Shown here one piece after another: positions 44,019-52,729 of a DNA stretch of 64,000 nucleotides. Both the position numbers and the translations under genes were made by a program. The stretch is taken from NCBI RefSeq assembly GCF_900091655.1, contig NZ_LT594621.1, positions 248,001-312,000 of the forward strand. The letters run 5' to 3'. Position 1 is the first letter of the stretch; each line of letters begins with the position of its first letter. Below the pieces are notes generated by a model. The model was not told the origin of the DNA. It searched no databases and worked only from the letters and a program-made list of their open reading frames with translations. The DNA is from Culturomica massiliensis. GTDB lineage: Bacteria; Bacteroidota; Bacteroidia; Bacteroidales; Marinifilaceae.

Positions 44019-44465
44019 TCAGGGGCAAATACTGTCGGATGCATTTTCAATACGGCGAGGAGTTATTTGCTTGTTCGCCGTATTGCTTGTTTCCTCCTGT
44101 AAGATTTTGTCCAAGGTCTTCAATCCGCATTGAATAGATTTTTGTGTAGCTCCTCTGATGGAGAGTTTTTTTGCCGATATATCGAGTATATAATGGGCTT
44201 CCCCTTCCAATTCAACATCTGTCCAAAGTTCGATAACCGAATTTCCTGTTGCCCGCATTCCTCCCACGATAGCAATTTGCCCGAACCGTTCTCTCAATAT
44301 GTCTTGCAGCTCAAACAAGCAGGGAGACAGTTTGGGCAAATTGGTTCTTATTACGGTTTGTGGCGTAATGGTGAAATTCTTTGCATCCGTCGCCTGTCCC
44401 CAAACATATGCCGCCACTAACAGCAGCGGCAATACCATCTTAATTTTTTTGAAGACGAAGCCCAT
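44019..44465 (-). CDS. Secreted isolated GH20 N-terminal-like domain
   Basis: The 148-residue protein starts with a signal peptide (MVLPLLLVAAYVWGQ). It ends with a stretch typical of the N-terminal domain of family 20 hexosaminidases: SVIELWTDVELEGEAHYILD, then ISAKKLSIRGATQKSIQCGLKTLDKIL. In a complete enzyme the TIM barrel with the Asp-Glu pair would follow, but the frame ends 30 residues later in an unrelated, charged tail. It is therefore a truncated hexosaminidase or a free-standing domain. It is the last gene of a three-gene minus-strand set, 9 bp after the 448-residue gene. Confidence 0.6.
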   Translation of the reverse strand: MGFVFKKIKMVLPLLLVAAYVWGQATDAKNFTITPQTVIRTNLPKLSPCLFELQDILRERFGQIAIVGGMRATGNSVIELWTDVELEGEAHYILDISAKKLSIRGATQKSIQCGLKTLDKILQEETSNTANKQITPRRIENASDSICP

Positions 44466-44474
44466 ATTATCTTT

Positions 44475-45821
44475 TTATTTAAGATATTGTATCAAGGTGT
44501 CGCATTGTTCCATGTATTCGTGCAGCGTATCTGCCATTTGCGGATTTTCAGCGAGCAGTTCGCCGCATCTCCGCTTGGCATCGGGTAGTTCCATCAATCC
44601 GGGAAAGCCTTTTCGCATCCATCCTTTTTTGGAGGAATAATCGTCCGGAAGATTGGTGTATAGTATTTGGTAAAAGCTGATAGACAATGCGATTTGCTGC
44701 ATCTGTTTGGTCTCTCCTTCGGGGTATTGTTCCAGTTTCTCGACGGCTTCCGTAAACAGGGATTGCTGCATTCCGATGAAAGCCGGATAGTCGCCCAACA
44801 ACCCAAGTGTCTGTAACAGAAAAACCCGGCATGTGGCAAGGTCTTTTTCGGGCAGGGGTAGTCCACTCAGGCGTTCAAACCCCTCTTTGACCTCAGGGAG
44901 AGAGAGTAGGCGTGACGGAGGCAACGTGCCCGGTTCCTGCGTTGTCAGCCATTGGTGGCAAGCATAACCGGCTATGCAACGATGGAGCAAACGATTATAT
45001 TCATCCGTTATCATAGATGCGTAACGGTCTGCTTCTTCAAAATTATGACGTTGAATATATTGATACATTACCTGTCCGTAAAATGAGTCTAATTCCTTTG
45101 TTTGCAGTTGTTTATCGTCTGTTTTGCACTCTTTCAGCCATTTATGATAGGGCTGTTCCCAACCGGCAAGGAAAGACATTTCCTCTTCTTCATAATCGAC
45201 ATCCAGCTCATTGCCGTAAGCTGCTGCCACTTCAAACGCTTCGGGAACTGCCAGCAACCGGAGCAAGGCTTGGATTCTTTCCGGTCCGGGGGCATTGTCA
45301 TCGTCAAAACCTCCCACCACGCACGACAGCGGAAAGAACGCATACCAATGTCCCAGCGTGTCGGCTCCCCGCTTATCACCTTGGGCAAGTGCCTTGGAAG
45401 CCAGTGGTGCAATCTGCTCCGCCAATTCTAAAGGGTCAAGCAGCCGCAATTCCTCTTCGGACGACACTTGAATAACACCCGTGTCAAGTAGCTTTTTCCA
45501 TAATGCAGACCCTGCGGTGACACAACATTTTCCGGAACGGTAGTCCACATAAGTATCATCTTTCAAGAAACCGCCCTCTGCAACAAGCCCCATTGCTTCG
45601 CTACGCTCTGGTTCGGGCAATTGCTCCGGCGACAGAAGGGAGAGATAACCAAGCTGCTCCAATTCATCCCGGACCCGTAAGACCGTGTACCCGCAGTCCA
45701 GTTGATTCTGAAAATGATAAAGACTGTAACAAATACTTTGTGCCAAAGGTGGAACAGGCGAAGCGGTGGCCACGGTTATTACGGAATATTCCACCAAACT
45801 TTCTATTGCATGCATTGACAT
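44475..45821 (-). CDS. Uncharacterised acidic protein in accessory region
   Basis: The 448-residue protein has no signal peptide, no membrane segment and no motif I recognise. It is rich in Glu and Leu, appears helical, and contains a cluster GGFDDDNAPGPERIQ and an acidic run DVDYEEEEM. It lies between an ankyrin protein (22 bp upstream) and the GH20-like fragment (9 bp downstream), all on the minus strand. Such large acidic cytosolic proteins near ankyrin proteins often belong to toxin-immunity sets, but nothing here proves it. Codon use is richer in G and C than in the neighbouring core genes. Confidence 0.6.
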   Translation of the reverse strand: MSMHAIESLVEYSVITVATASPVPPLAQSICYSLYHFQNQLDCGYTVLRVRDELEQLGYLSLLSPEQLPEPERSEAMGLVAEGGFLKDDTYVDYRSGKCCVTAGSALWKKLLDTGVIQVSSEEELRLLDPLELAEQIAPLASKALAQGDKRGADTLGHWYAFFPLSCVVGGFDDDNAPGPERIQALLRLLAVPEAFEVAAAYGNELDVDYEEEEMSFLAGWEQPYHKWLKECKTDDKQLQTKELDSFYGQVMYQYIQRHNFEEADRYASMITDEYNRLLHRCIAGYACHQWLTTQEPGTLPPSRLLSLPEVKEGFERLSGLPLPEKDLATCRVFLLQTLGLLGDYPAFIGMQQSLFTEAVEKLEQYPEGETKQMQQIALSISFYQILYTNLPDDYSSKKGWMRKGFPGLMELPDAKRRCGELLAENPQMADTLHEYMEQCDTLIQYLK

Positions 45822-45843
45822 AATCGTTTGTAATTTATAAGGT

Positions 45844-46200
45844 TTATAAATCAGATAGATATAGTTTAATCGTTTTATCTTTTACTATATCCAGTATATG
45901 TTTGCCACCGACAGACAAATCGGCTCCGTTTTCCAACAGGTATTCTGCAATACCGATTGCATTGTTCCTGACCGCATACATCAAGGGAGTCGCACCACCG
46001 GGCAATCGGTCATTCACGTCAAAGCCTTTTTCTACCAGTGTTTTTACCAATACCGGGCTTTTTCGACAAACAGCATAAAACAAGAGACCGGAATTGTATT
46101 CGTCCTTATAAGACGGTTCCAGCATGTAACCCGAACGAATCAGAGACAAGGCTTTGTCAATGTCGTTTTCATCTCGTATCAGTCGAAATAGCTCTTCCAT
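45844..46200 (-). CDS. Ankyrin-repeat protein
   Basis: The 118-residue protein has about three ankyrin repeats. The clearest are GLLFYAVCRKSPVLVKTLVE, and GATPLMYAVRNNAIGIAEYL with LENGADL. No signal peptide. Small ankyrin proteins in accessory regions of Bacteroidales frequently act as immunity or protein-binding partners. It leads the minus-strand set and has a -7 box at 46303-46310. Confidence 0.75.
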   Translation of the reverse strand: MEELFRLIRDENDIDKALSLIRSGYMLEPSYKDEYNSGLLFYAVCRKSPVLVKTLVEKGFDVNDRLPGGATPLMYAVRNNAIGIAEYLLENGADLSVGGKHILDIVKDKTIKLYLSDL

Positions 46201-46648
46201 AAAAAATATTTGTTGATAAATTAAAAATCAACCATAGAAACTATAAACTTGAATTACCTAATTGCAAGGTTTACAGATATAATACCACTCTGTTGCCGTA
46301 AACAAAGTTACAGATATTTATTATTCCACCGATGATTTTCCCTAAGAATTTGCACTGTGACAAGGAGAAGTGAATACCTGTACAGCCTCACAAATTGCTT
46401 CATCTCTTCGTTTTTTACAAATCAGTATTTCTCAAAATATTTATTTCGCATTCTCGGAAAAAGATATTATATTTACAACTGAAAGAGTTATTTGACAACA
46501 TAGCAATGCAAAACGCTGAAATTCGCACGGTTGCTAAATCGTTACTTCTATTTTTCAAATAATTCGCTAAAAATTTAGTCTTCAATTGGTTAAGTCAAAT
46601 CAATGGAAATCTAAAATAGTCTTATATGATTAACTGTAACTTATTATA
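46201..46648. other. AT-rich intergenic region at the edge of the accessory patch
   Basis: The 448 bp separate the divergent ankyrin gene and the lipoprotein nitroreductase. On the minus strand it holds one -7 box; no plus-strand promoter, RNA gene or insertion-sequence end is obvious. No gene seen. Confidence 0.4.
46303..46310 (-). promoter_or_regulatory. Candidate -7 element of the ankyrin gene set
   Basis: The minus strand reads TAACTTTG, matching TAnnTTTG, about 103 bp before the ankyrin ATG. The -33 place is weak. Confidence 0.45.
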
Positions 46649-47239
46649 ATGAAAACGAGTTTAATTGTTTCAGGTTTTATTTTAATGATGATGACGGTAG
46701 CTTGTAATTCAGAGAAAAAAGAAGGAACGTTTCAGACACAGGATGCTCTGGAAAATATCTTTGCCCGTAAAAGTGTCCGTAAATATTTACCGAAGCCGGT
46801 AGAAAAAGAAAAAACGGATTTGTTGCTGAAAGCCGGAATGGCTGCTCCTACCGGTAAAGATACCCGTCCCTGGGAATTTGTCGTTGTAACGGAAAGGGCA
46901 GCTTTGGATTCTATGGCGGCAGCTTTGCCTTATGCCAAAATGTTGAAAGATGCTCCCATGGCTATTGTCGTATGCGGGGATACAACCAAATCTTCTTATT
47001 GGTATCTGGATTGTGCTGCGGCTACTCAAAATATTTTATTGGCGGCGGAAGCACTTGGACTGGGAGCTGTCTGGACGGCAACTTATCCGTATGACGACCG
47101 TATGGCTGTTGTAAAAAAGGAAATCGGTTTACCCGACCATATTCTTTCCCTATGTGTCATTCCTGTCGGATATCCGGCAATCCCGCATAGTCCGAAAAAT
47201 AAATGGGACGAAACGAAAGTACATTACGGCAAGTATTGA
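46649..47239 (+). CDS. Lipoprotein-anchored nitroreductase-family protein
   Basis: The 196-residue protein begins with a lipoprotein signal (ILMMMTVACNSE). After the lipobox it is a complete FMN-dependent nitroreductase: FARKSVRKYLPKPVE at the start of the domain, AAPTGKDTRPWEFV, and the late GLGAVWTA and PVGYPA motifs. Family members transfer electrons from NAD(P)H to nitro, quinone or flavin substrates. Outside the cytosol NAD(P)H is absent, so the electron source is unclear. It stands alone between divergent and convergent neighbours. Confidence 0.85.
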   Translation: MKTSLIVSGFILMMMTVACNSEKKEGTFQTQDALENIFARKSVRKYLPKPVEKEKTDLLLKAGMAAPTGKDTRPWEFVVVTERAALDSMAAALPYAKMLKDAPMAIVVCGDTTKSSYWYLDCAAATQNILLAAEALGLGAVWTATYPYDDRMAVVKKEIGLPDHILSLCVIPVGYPAIPHSPKNKWDETKVHYGKY

Positions 47240-47280
47240 TTGATTTTAGATTTCTGTCAGGGCAAGCTGAAGTTATAAAT

Positions 47281-48057
47281 CTAAATATTCTGTTTTCCGA
47301 ATGCTCCGAGTCCGAAGAGGGCAAAATCATAGCGTATAGGATCGGCCGGATCGAATTCGCGTAAACGTTCCGTCAGTTCCAAAACGGCCTGTGCGTCGTT
47401 TTGATTGCGGGTGAGCAGGCCCAGTTGGCGGCTGACGTTTCCCGTGTGCAGATCGAGAGGAATAAGCAGAGCCGAAGCCGGGATATTTTTCCAGAGTCCG
47501 AAATCTATACCGCTGTGGTCTTTACGCACCATCCAACGGATATACATGTTTATGCGTTTGGCGGCAGAGCCTTTTTCTACATTGGCGATATGCCGCAAAA
47601 CCCGTTTTTCGGCCGGATGGATTGTGAACAGTCTGTACCAGTCGCTCAATACTTTTAACATGTCGCCGTGTTGACGGAACGAATCGGTAAATATTTTTTC
47701 CATCCCTCCCAGATTCCGGTAGATATGGGCCAATGCATGTAAAAAATAGCAGCAGTCGTATGCGTTGAATGTACGGTGTTTGAAATGGGTAAAACGCTCG
47801 TAATCCGTTTCGGTAGCGTTCAGAATAAAATCATAAGGAGCATAATCCAGCAATTGCATGAGTTCCCTGCACTTTCTGATGATTGTCGGACGTTGCCCCC
47901 AGGCCAGAGAAGCGGCTAAAAATCCGGATATTTCGATGTCTTCTTTTTCTTCGAACATTTTCGGTATTTGGATCGGGTCAGTTTCTATGAAAAAATCCGA
48001 TTTGCAATATTCCGAATATTTTTCGTCGAGTAATTGTTTTATTTCTTGACGGTTCAT
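47281..48057 (-). CDS. TIGR02757 family protein
   Basis: The 258-residue protein starts MNRQEIKQLLDEKYSEYCKS and has the conserved segments DIEISGFLAASLAWGQR, KRINMYIRWMVRKD, IPLDLHTGNVSRQLGLLTR and DPADPIRYDFALFGLG of TIGR02757. The last ones resemble the helix-hairpin-helix and DNA-glycosylase-like region, so nucleic acid binding is likely. The frame is open for another 131 codons upstream, but that part is the antisense of mnmD and lacks the family pattern, so ATG 48057 is chosen. It follows mnmD by 77 bp on the same strand. Confidence 0.85.
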   Translation of the reverse strand: MNRQEIKQLLDEKYSEYCKSDFFIETDPIQIPKMFEEKEDIEISGFLAASLAWGQRPTIIRKCRELMQLLDYAPYDFILNATETDYERFTHFKHRTFNAYDCCYFLHALAHIYRNLGGMEKIFTDSFRQHGDMLKVLSDWYRLFTIHPAEKRVLRHIANVEKGSAAKRINMYIRWMVRKDHSGIDFGLWKNIPASALLIPLDLHTGNVSRQLGLLTRNQNDAQAVLELTERLREFDPADPIRYDFALFGLGAFGKQNI

Positions 48058-48134
48058 GAAATTTATTTTGTGTTGCAAGGTAAATATTAGTTGGAAACGT
48101 ATTGGACTATATCGGAAAATAAATTCGGTAGCAG

Positions 48135-48821
48135 TCAAAGTTTGACCGCCCGTAACATTTCGCGTTTTCCCGGAGGACCGGGTAATCGTTTCAGACGAAA
48201 ACCGACATTCCGGAGGGCTTGCTTTACGATGCCTTTTACACAGTAAGTTACTAATATACTGTTGGGTTTCAGGGCTTCGTAGAAGCGATTGAATACCGCA
48301 TCTGTCCAAAGATGAGGTTGTACGTCCGGATTGAATGCGTCGAAATATACGATATTGAATTGTGACCGGAAATGAATGTTCCGGAAATCTTCCCGGTGTT
48401 TGTATAGTTTGAAATATGGGGAAACAGATTGTTCCGTTTCCCACGGACACCGATGCAATTCGTTAAACAATTCCTGTTCTGCGGGTGCGGTAAAGTTGGA
48501 ATAATTTAGGGAGGCGATTTCAGCGCTTGCCAATGGATATTTTTCAATGCTGTGATAACACACCGGCAATTGTAGTTCCCGGGTACGGATTAAAGTCAGC
48601 CAGGCATTCAGTCCGGTACCGAAGCCTGCTTCCAGTATATGTAACGGATTTTGCAGACTTATCGAATCCGGATGAGTTTCCAGGAAGTACTCCAAACCCG
48701 CCCGGATGAAAATGTGCCGGGATTCCTGAATGGCTCCGTGGATCGAGTGGTAATGTTCGTTCAATTCCGGAATGTATAAAGTCATACTTCCGTCCTCTGT
48801 CGGCGTGAGAATACGCTCCAT
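48135..48821 (-). CDS. mnmD: tRNA 5-methylaminomethyl-2-thiouridine methyltransferase MnmD
   Basis: The 228-residue protein fits MnmD: SLTPTEDGS-like opening with LTPTEDGSMTLY, HYHSIHGAIQESRHIFI, the SAM-binding LEAGFGTGLNAWLT, VYFDAFNPDVQPHLW, and VTYCVKGIVKQALRNVGF. It is the stand-alone methyltransferase half of the enterobacterial MnmC; it adds the last methyl group to wobble uridine in tRNAs. It lies 9 bp after the threonine aldolase gene and likely shares its transcript. Confidence 0.92.
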   Translation of the reverse strand: MERILTPTEDGSMTLYIPELNEHYHSIHGAIQESRHIFIRAGLEYFLETHPDSISLQNPLHILEAGFGTGLNAWLTLIRTRELQLPVCYHSIEKYPLASAEIASLNYSNFTAPAEQELFNELHRCPWETEQSVSPYFKLYKHREDFRNIHFRSQFNIVYFDAFNPDVQPHLWTDAVFNRFYEALKPNSILVTYCVKGIVKQALRNVGFRLKRLPGPPGKREMLRAVKL

Positions 48822-48830
48822 AACCGGATA

Positions 48831-49859
48831 TTACAGTAATTTCTCCCTTAATAGATTGACAAATTCGATGACGTCGCTTTCCGTGGTATCGAAAGAGCAT
48901 ACCCATCTGATTTCGGACGCATTTTCGTCCCATACGTAAAAAAAGCATTCTTCTTGCAGTTCAGCAATCTTACTTCGGGGGATGATGGCGAAAATTTCGT
49001 TGGCTTCTACTTTCTGGGTGATTTTAATGCCGGAAATCAAAGCGGCTTCATTAGCCAGTTTTTGTGCCATCCGATTGGCATGTGCTGCCGTTTTCAACCA
49101 TAGGCCGTCTTTTAATAGGGTGGAGAACTGGGCTGCGATAAAACGGGATTTGGAATGCAGTTGCATCGCTTGTTTGCGGATGTACTTTACATTCCGGCAT
49201 ACGGAGGTGTTGAAGAAAATAACGGCTTCTCCGAACATCATACCGTTTTTGGTTCCGCCGAAACTAAGGACGTCAATGCCTACCTTTGTCGTGATGTCCG
49301 TCGGGTCACATTGCAGGTAAGCTATGGCATTGGCTAAACGTGCTCCGTCCATGTGCACGAATAAGCCGTTGGCATGTGCAAAATCACATATTTCTTTTAA
49401 CTCTTCCGGGGTGTATACCGTTCCGAGTTCCGTACATTGGGTGAGCGAAATAATATTGGGCTGGGAGTGATGCTGGTCGTCAAAGCCATGCATATGATTC
49501 TGTATCAATCCTACATTCAGCTTTCCGTCGAATGTCGGAACTGTCAATAATTTGCAGCCTGCTTGTTTCTGAATTGCACCGCATTCGTCAACATTGATAT
49601 GCGCTGTTTCGGCACATATCACGGCATTGTAGGAGCGGGCGAAAGCCGAGAGACTGACAATATTGGCTCCCGTACCATTGTATACAAAATATACGTCTAT
49701 ACTTTCTCCGAAAATTTTTTTGAAATCCTGCACGGCTTTAGCCGTATATTTGTCTTCTCCGTATGAATGTTGATGTCCGTAAGAGGTTTCTTTCAAAGCA
49801 TTGAATACTTCCGGTAAAACTCCTGAAAAATTATCACTTCCAAAACCACGAATACTCAT
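48831..49859 (-). CDS. ltaE: Low-specificity L-threonine aldolase
   Basis: The 342-residue PLP enzyme has the fold-type I pattern of threonine aldolases. GFGSDNFSG is at the start, followed by YGEDKYTAKA and GTGANIVSLSA, then AHINVDECGA, the VHMDGARLANA region with the PLP-pyridine aspartate, and SFGGTKNGMM with the Schiff-base lysine. It cleaves L-threonine or L-allo-threonine to glycine and acetaldehyde. The upstream region has no strong -7 box (best is TATCTTTA around 49886). It heads a unit with mnmD. Confidence 0.93.
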   Translation of the reverse strand: MSIRGFGSDNFSGVLPEVFNALKETSYGHQHSYGEDKYTAKAVQDFKKIFGESIDVYFVYNGTGANIVSLSAFARSYNAVICAETAHINVDECGAIQKQAGCKLLTVPTFDGKLNVGLIQNHMHGFDDQHHSQPNIISLTQCTELGTVYTPEELKEICDFAHANGLFVHMDGARLANAIAYLQCDPTDITTKVGIDVLSFGGTKNGMMFGEAVIFFNTSVCRNVKYIRKQAMQLHSKSRFIAAQFSTLLKDGLWLKTAAHANRMAQKLANEAALISGIKITQKVEANEIFAIIPRSKIAELQEECFFYVWDENASEIRWVCSFDTTESDVIEFVNLLREKLL

Positions 49860-50073
49860 GTTTATTGCATTTTGATTTTCGGGGATAAAGATAGAAAATA
49901 TATTATATATTGTGGATTTTAGCTTTTAAATTGTAAATTTTAAATTGTTTGACAAACTGATTTGTCGTCGGAGTTATTTAATCTGAAATTTAAATCGGTG
50001 TATATTGAAAACAAATATTTTGTTTTTTTCGTATACGTTTAAAAAATATAGGATCATTAAATACGTTATAGTT

Positions 50074-50505
50074 ATGAAAAGCTTTTTTTTGTATGGGACA
50101 CCTTTGAAAGGAAACGGTGTTTCTGCGTTTTTATTTTTGCTGCGTTTGTTTGTCGGGATAATGATGCTGGCTCATGGCGGAGTTAAACTGGCGAATTTCG
50201 GTTCGTTGATGAATACGTTTCCCGATCCGCTGGGAGTAACTCCTATGGTATCTTTGTTACTTTCAGTTTCGGCGGAAGTCGGTTGTTCGGTATTGTTGAT
50301 TTTCGGTATACTGACCCGTTTGGTTACTTTGCCGTTGATTTTTAATATGCTTGTAGCTGTATTTGTCATACATGGAGGAGATGCTTTTCAGGCAAAAGAG
50401 TTGGCTGTCATGTATCTGGCTGTTTATGTCTTTTTCTTCTTTATAGGAGGGGGACGTTATTCACTGGATTATCGCATTTTTGGTAAGGCTGCATGGAAAG
50501 AATAA
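50074..50505 (+). CDS. DoxX-family membrane protein
   Basis: The 143-residue protein has four hydrophobic segments (about 15-38, 53-77, 80-100 and 107-130). The DoxX pattern is LLRLFVGIMMLAHGGVKLAN in the first and AEVGCSVLLIFGILTRL in the second. DoxX-like proteins are small inner-membrane proteins, some linked to thiol or respiratory redox functions. The start at 50074 gives the normal length; the longer frame adds a non-family tail. A strong terminator follows. Confidence 0.85.
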   Translation: MKSFFLYGTPLKGNGVSAFLFLLRLFVGIMMLAHGGVKLANFGSLMNTFPDPLGVTPMVSLLLSVSAEVGCSVLLIFGILTRLVTLPLIFNMLVAVFVIHGGDAFQAKELAVMYLAVYVFFFFIGGGRYSLDYRIFGKAAWKE

Positions 50506-50534
50506 AAAAACGCCTCTTTTCGAGGCGTTTTTTT
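50504..50534. terminator. Bidirectional terminator between doxX-like gene and decarboxylase operon
   Basis: CGCCTC pairs with GAGGCG around a short T-rich loop, and the stem is extended by A-run/T-run pairs of seven or more on each side. It works in both directions between convergent genes. Confidence 0.9.
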
Positions 50535-50553
50535 ATGTAGTAGACCTGGATTT

Positions 50554-52209
50554 TTACATCAGGAAGCTCAGTAACGTACCGGCAGCAACGGCAGAACCGA
50601 TTACACCGGCAACATTCGGAGCCATGGCGTGCATCAACAGATAATTGCTCGGATCGTTTTTCAATCCCATGTTTTGAACGACACGGGCACTATCCGGCAC
50701 AGCAGATACACCGGCAGCACCGATCATCGGATTGATCGGATTGTTTTTCGACGACAGCCAGTTCATGATCTTAGCGACCAATACACCGCTGGCGGTTGCT
50801 ATTACGAACGAGAAAGCTCCCAGACCGAAGATCAGGATGGAGTCTTTTGTCAGGAACACATCTGCCTGAGTCGAAGCACCTACGGTAACACCCAATAACA
50901 TGGTAATGGTGTCGATCAAAGCATTGCTGGCCGTATTTGCCAGACGATTGGTTACCGTAGATTCTTTCAGTAAGTTACCGAAGAATAACATACCCAGCAA
51001 CGGTAAAGCCGACGGTGCGATGAACGCAGTCAATAATAAACCGATAATCGGGAACAATTGTTTTTCCAAGCGGCTGACAGAACGCGGCGGACGCATCTTG
51101 ATTTTTCTTTCGTGCTTGGTTGTCAGTAAATTGATTACAGGCGGTTGAATCACCGGCACCAAAGCCATGTATGAATAAGCTGCAATGGCGATCGGACCGA
51201 TCAGGTTCTTGACTAATTCGCCGTTGGCCAGCATGTTTACACCGTTAGCCAATTTCGATGACAGGAAGATAGCCGTCGGACCGTCGGCACCACCGATAAT
51301 ACCGATAGCTCCGGCCTCTGGTGGTGCAAAGCCTAACCACAAAGCTCCGATAAAAGTTACGAAAATACCGATCTGGGCCGCAGCTCCCAATAGCATCAGT
51401 CTCGGATTGGAAATCAGAGACGAGAAGTCGGTCATTGCCCCGATACCCAGGAAGATCAAGGGCGGATACCAGCCGTTGATAACTCCTGAATAGAGGATAT
51501 TCAGTACAGATCCCGGTTCGTAGATACCTAATTTCAGGTTGAATGCTTCTCCCATATAGAATGGAATGTTACCGATAATGATACCCATACCGATCGGGAT
51601 CAGCAACATCGGTTCATAATCGAAACGAATAGCCAGCCAGATAAAAATAAGGGCTACGACGATCATGATCAGATTTCCTGTTGTTGCATTGGCAAATCCG
51701 GTGAATTCCCAGAAATTTTTCATTCCGGCCATAGCATCGGAATTATGGTAGGCATTCTGTGAGGGTGTGCCGAAATTCAGCATATCCCCCTGGAGTGTTG
51801 CTGTCCGGTTACCCAGATTTACCATGATGTCGTGGGTAATGTAATTGGTTCCGGAAGCATTCGGGTCCAGATTCGGAGAAAATTCAGTAATCTTTTTCGG
51901 ATTGAACGTCATGATCACTGTGCTGCCTTCCAGTCTCCAGTCTCCGGTATAACGTTGTTTAATGGAGTCCATCGTAAACGTACCATCGTCATTGAAACTG
52001 TAAACTTTGTAGCGGGCAACTTTCCGCTCTTTTTGATCGGGTTTTAAATCCGCCGCGCGGATCGCCTTCGGTATGTAACCGTCAGCTTTGTTCATCCATT
52101 TTCCATGGACGAGTTGTTCTTTTAAACTACCTCCGTTCGATGCCAGGCAGAAATTTCCGCTTAAGGCCACAAACAGAAAAGATAGCATAATGAAAATAAA
52201 TTTGTTCAT
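50554..52209 (-). CDS. Sodium-translocating decarboxylase beta subunit with N-terminal extracytoplasmic domain
   Basis: Residues about 165-551 are the beta subunit (OadB/MmdB type) with the ion-pathway motif GIIGGADGPTAIFLSSKLA and the segment IGAAGVSAVPDSARVVQ. It moves Na+ outward as carboxybiotin is decarboxylated. Residues 1-25 are a signal peptide (LSFLFVALSGNFCLAS). Residues about 30-160 form an extra beta-rich domain with YKVYSFNDDGTFTMDS and GDWRLEGSTVIMTFN, resembling lipocalin-like stress proteins, which most beta subunits lack. Last gene of the mce-mmdA operon. Confidence 0.9.
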   Translation of the reverse strand: MNKFIFIMLSFLFVALSGNFCLASNGGSLKEQLVHGKWMNKADGYIPKAIRAADLKPDQKERKVARYKVYSFNDDGTFTMDSIKQRYTGDWRLEGSTVIMTFNPKKITEFSPNLDPNASGTNYITHDIMVNLGNRTATLQGDMLNFGTPSQNAYHNSDAMAGMKNFWEFTGFANATTGNLIMIVVALIFIWLAIRFDYEPMLLIPIGMGIIIGNIPFYMGEAFNLKLGIYEPGSVLNILYSGVINGWYPPLIFLGIGAMTDFSSLISNPRLMLLGAAAQIGIFVTFIGALWLGFAPPEAGAIGIIGGADGPTAIFLSSKLANGVNMLANGELVKNLIGPIAIAAYSYMALVPVIQPPVINLLTTKHERKIKMRPPRSVSRLEKQLFPIIGLLLTAFIAPSALPLLGMLFFGNLLKESTVTNRLANTASNALIDTITMLLGVTVGASTQADVFLTKDSILIFGLGAFSFVIATASGVLVAKIMNWLSSKNNPINPMIGAAGVSAVPDSARVVQNMGLKNDPSNYLLMHAMAPNVAGVIGSAVAAGTLLSFLM

Positions 52210-52220
52210 ATACAGTGTAA

Positions 52221-52649
52221 TTATGCTATTTCTACTAATGTATCGCCCTGGAGAACGGCATCTCCTTCTTTTACTTTGATGGCCTGTACCGTACCGCCTT
52301 TTTCTGCTATAACGTTATTATCCATCTTCATCGCTTCCATGATCATAACACAATCACCGGCTTTGACAGCAGAACCGACCGTAATATTGACTTTTTTGAT
52401 CGTTCCGGGCAGCGGAGAGTTGATTTTGTAAGAAGCACCGCTACTTTCAGTCTTCTTGATTTCTCCTTCTCCCGGTTTGTTAACCACAGGTTTACGTGCA
52501 AGTACCGGAGTTTTTGCTTTTTTCTCTTCTCCCTGCATTTCTACTTGATAGGGAGTACCGTTAACAGAAACTGTTGCGTTGGTTCCGTCGAATTCGCCTA
52601 CTTCTACTTCGTAAGTCTGGCCGTTTATTTTAAACTTATATTTTTTCAT
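52221..52649 (-). CDS. Biotin carrier subunit of methylmalonyl-CoA decarboxylase
   Basis: The 142-residue protein ends with a biotinyl domain containing VMIMEAMKMDNNV, whose lysine between the methionines carries biotin, and GTVQAIKVKEGDAVLQGD. The linker (about 45-75) is rich in K, P and E. It shuttles carboxyl groups from the alpha subunit to the beta subunit. It lies 11 bp before the beta subunit and 80 bp after the delta-like subunit. Confidence 0.92.
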   Translation of the reverse strand: MKKYKFKINGQTYEVEVGEFDGTNATVSVNGTPYQVEMQGEEKKAKTPVLARKPVVNKPGEGEIKKTESSGASYKINSPLPGTIKKVNITVGSAVKAGDCVMIMEAMKMDNNVIAEKGGTVQAIKVKEGDAVLQGDTLVEIA

Positions 52650-52729
52650 CGTTTTTTGTTTGTCAAAAACTTCGAACGAGCAGAAAAAACGATTGTTTTC
52701 TATTTATGCTCATTCATCGTTTGTCGTTA

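Noticed and set aside
48058..48450. N-terminal extension of the TIGR02757 gene
   Set aside because: The added 131 codons are mostly antisense to mnmD and lack the family pattern; ATG 48057 gives the normal length.
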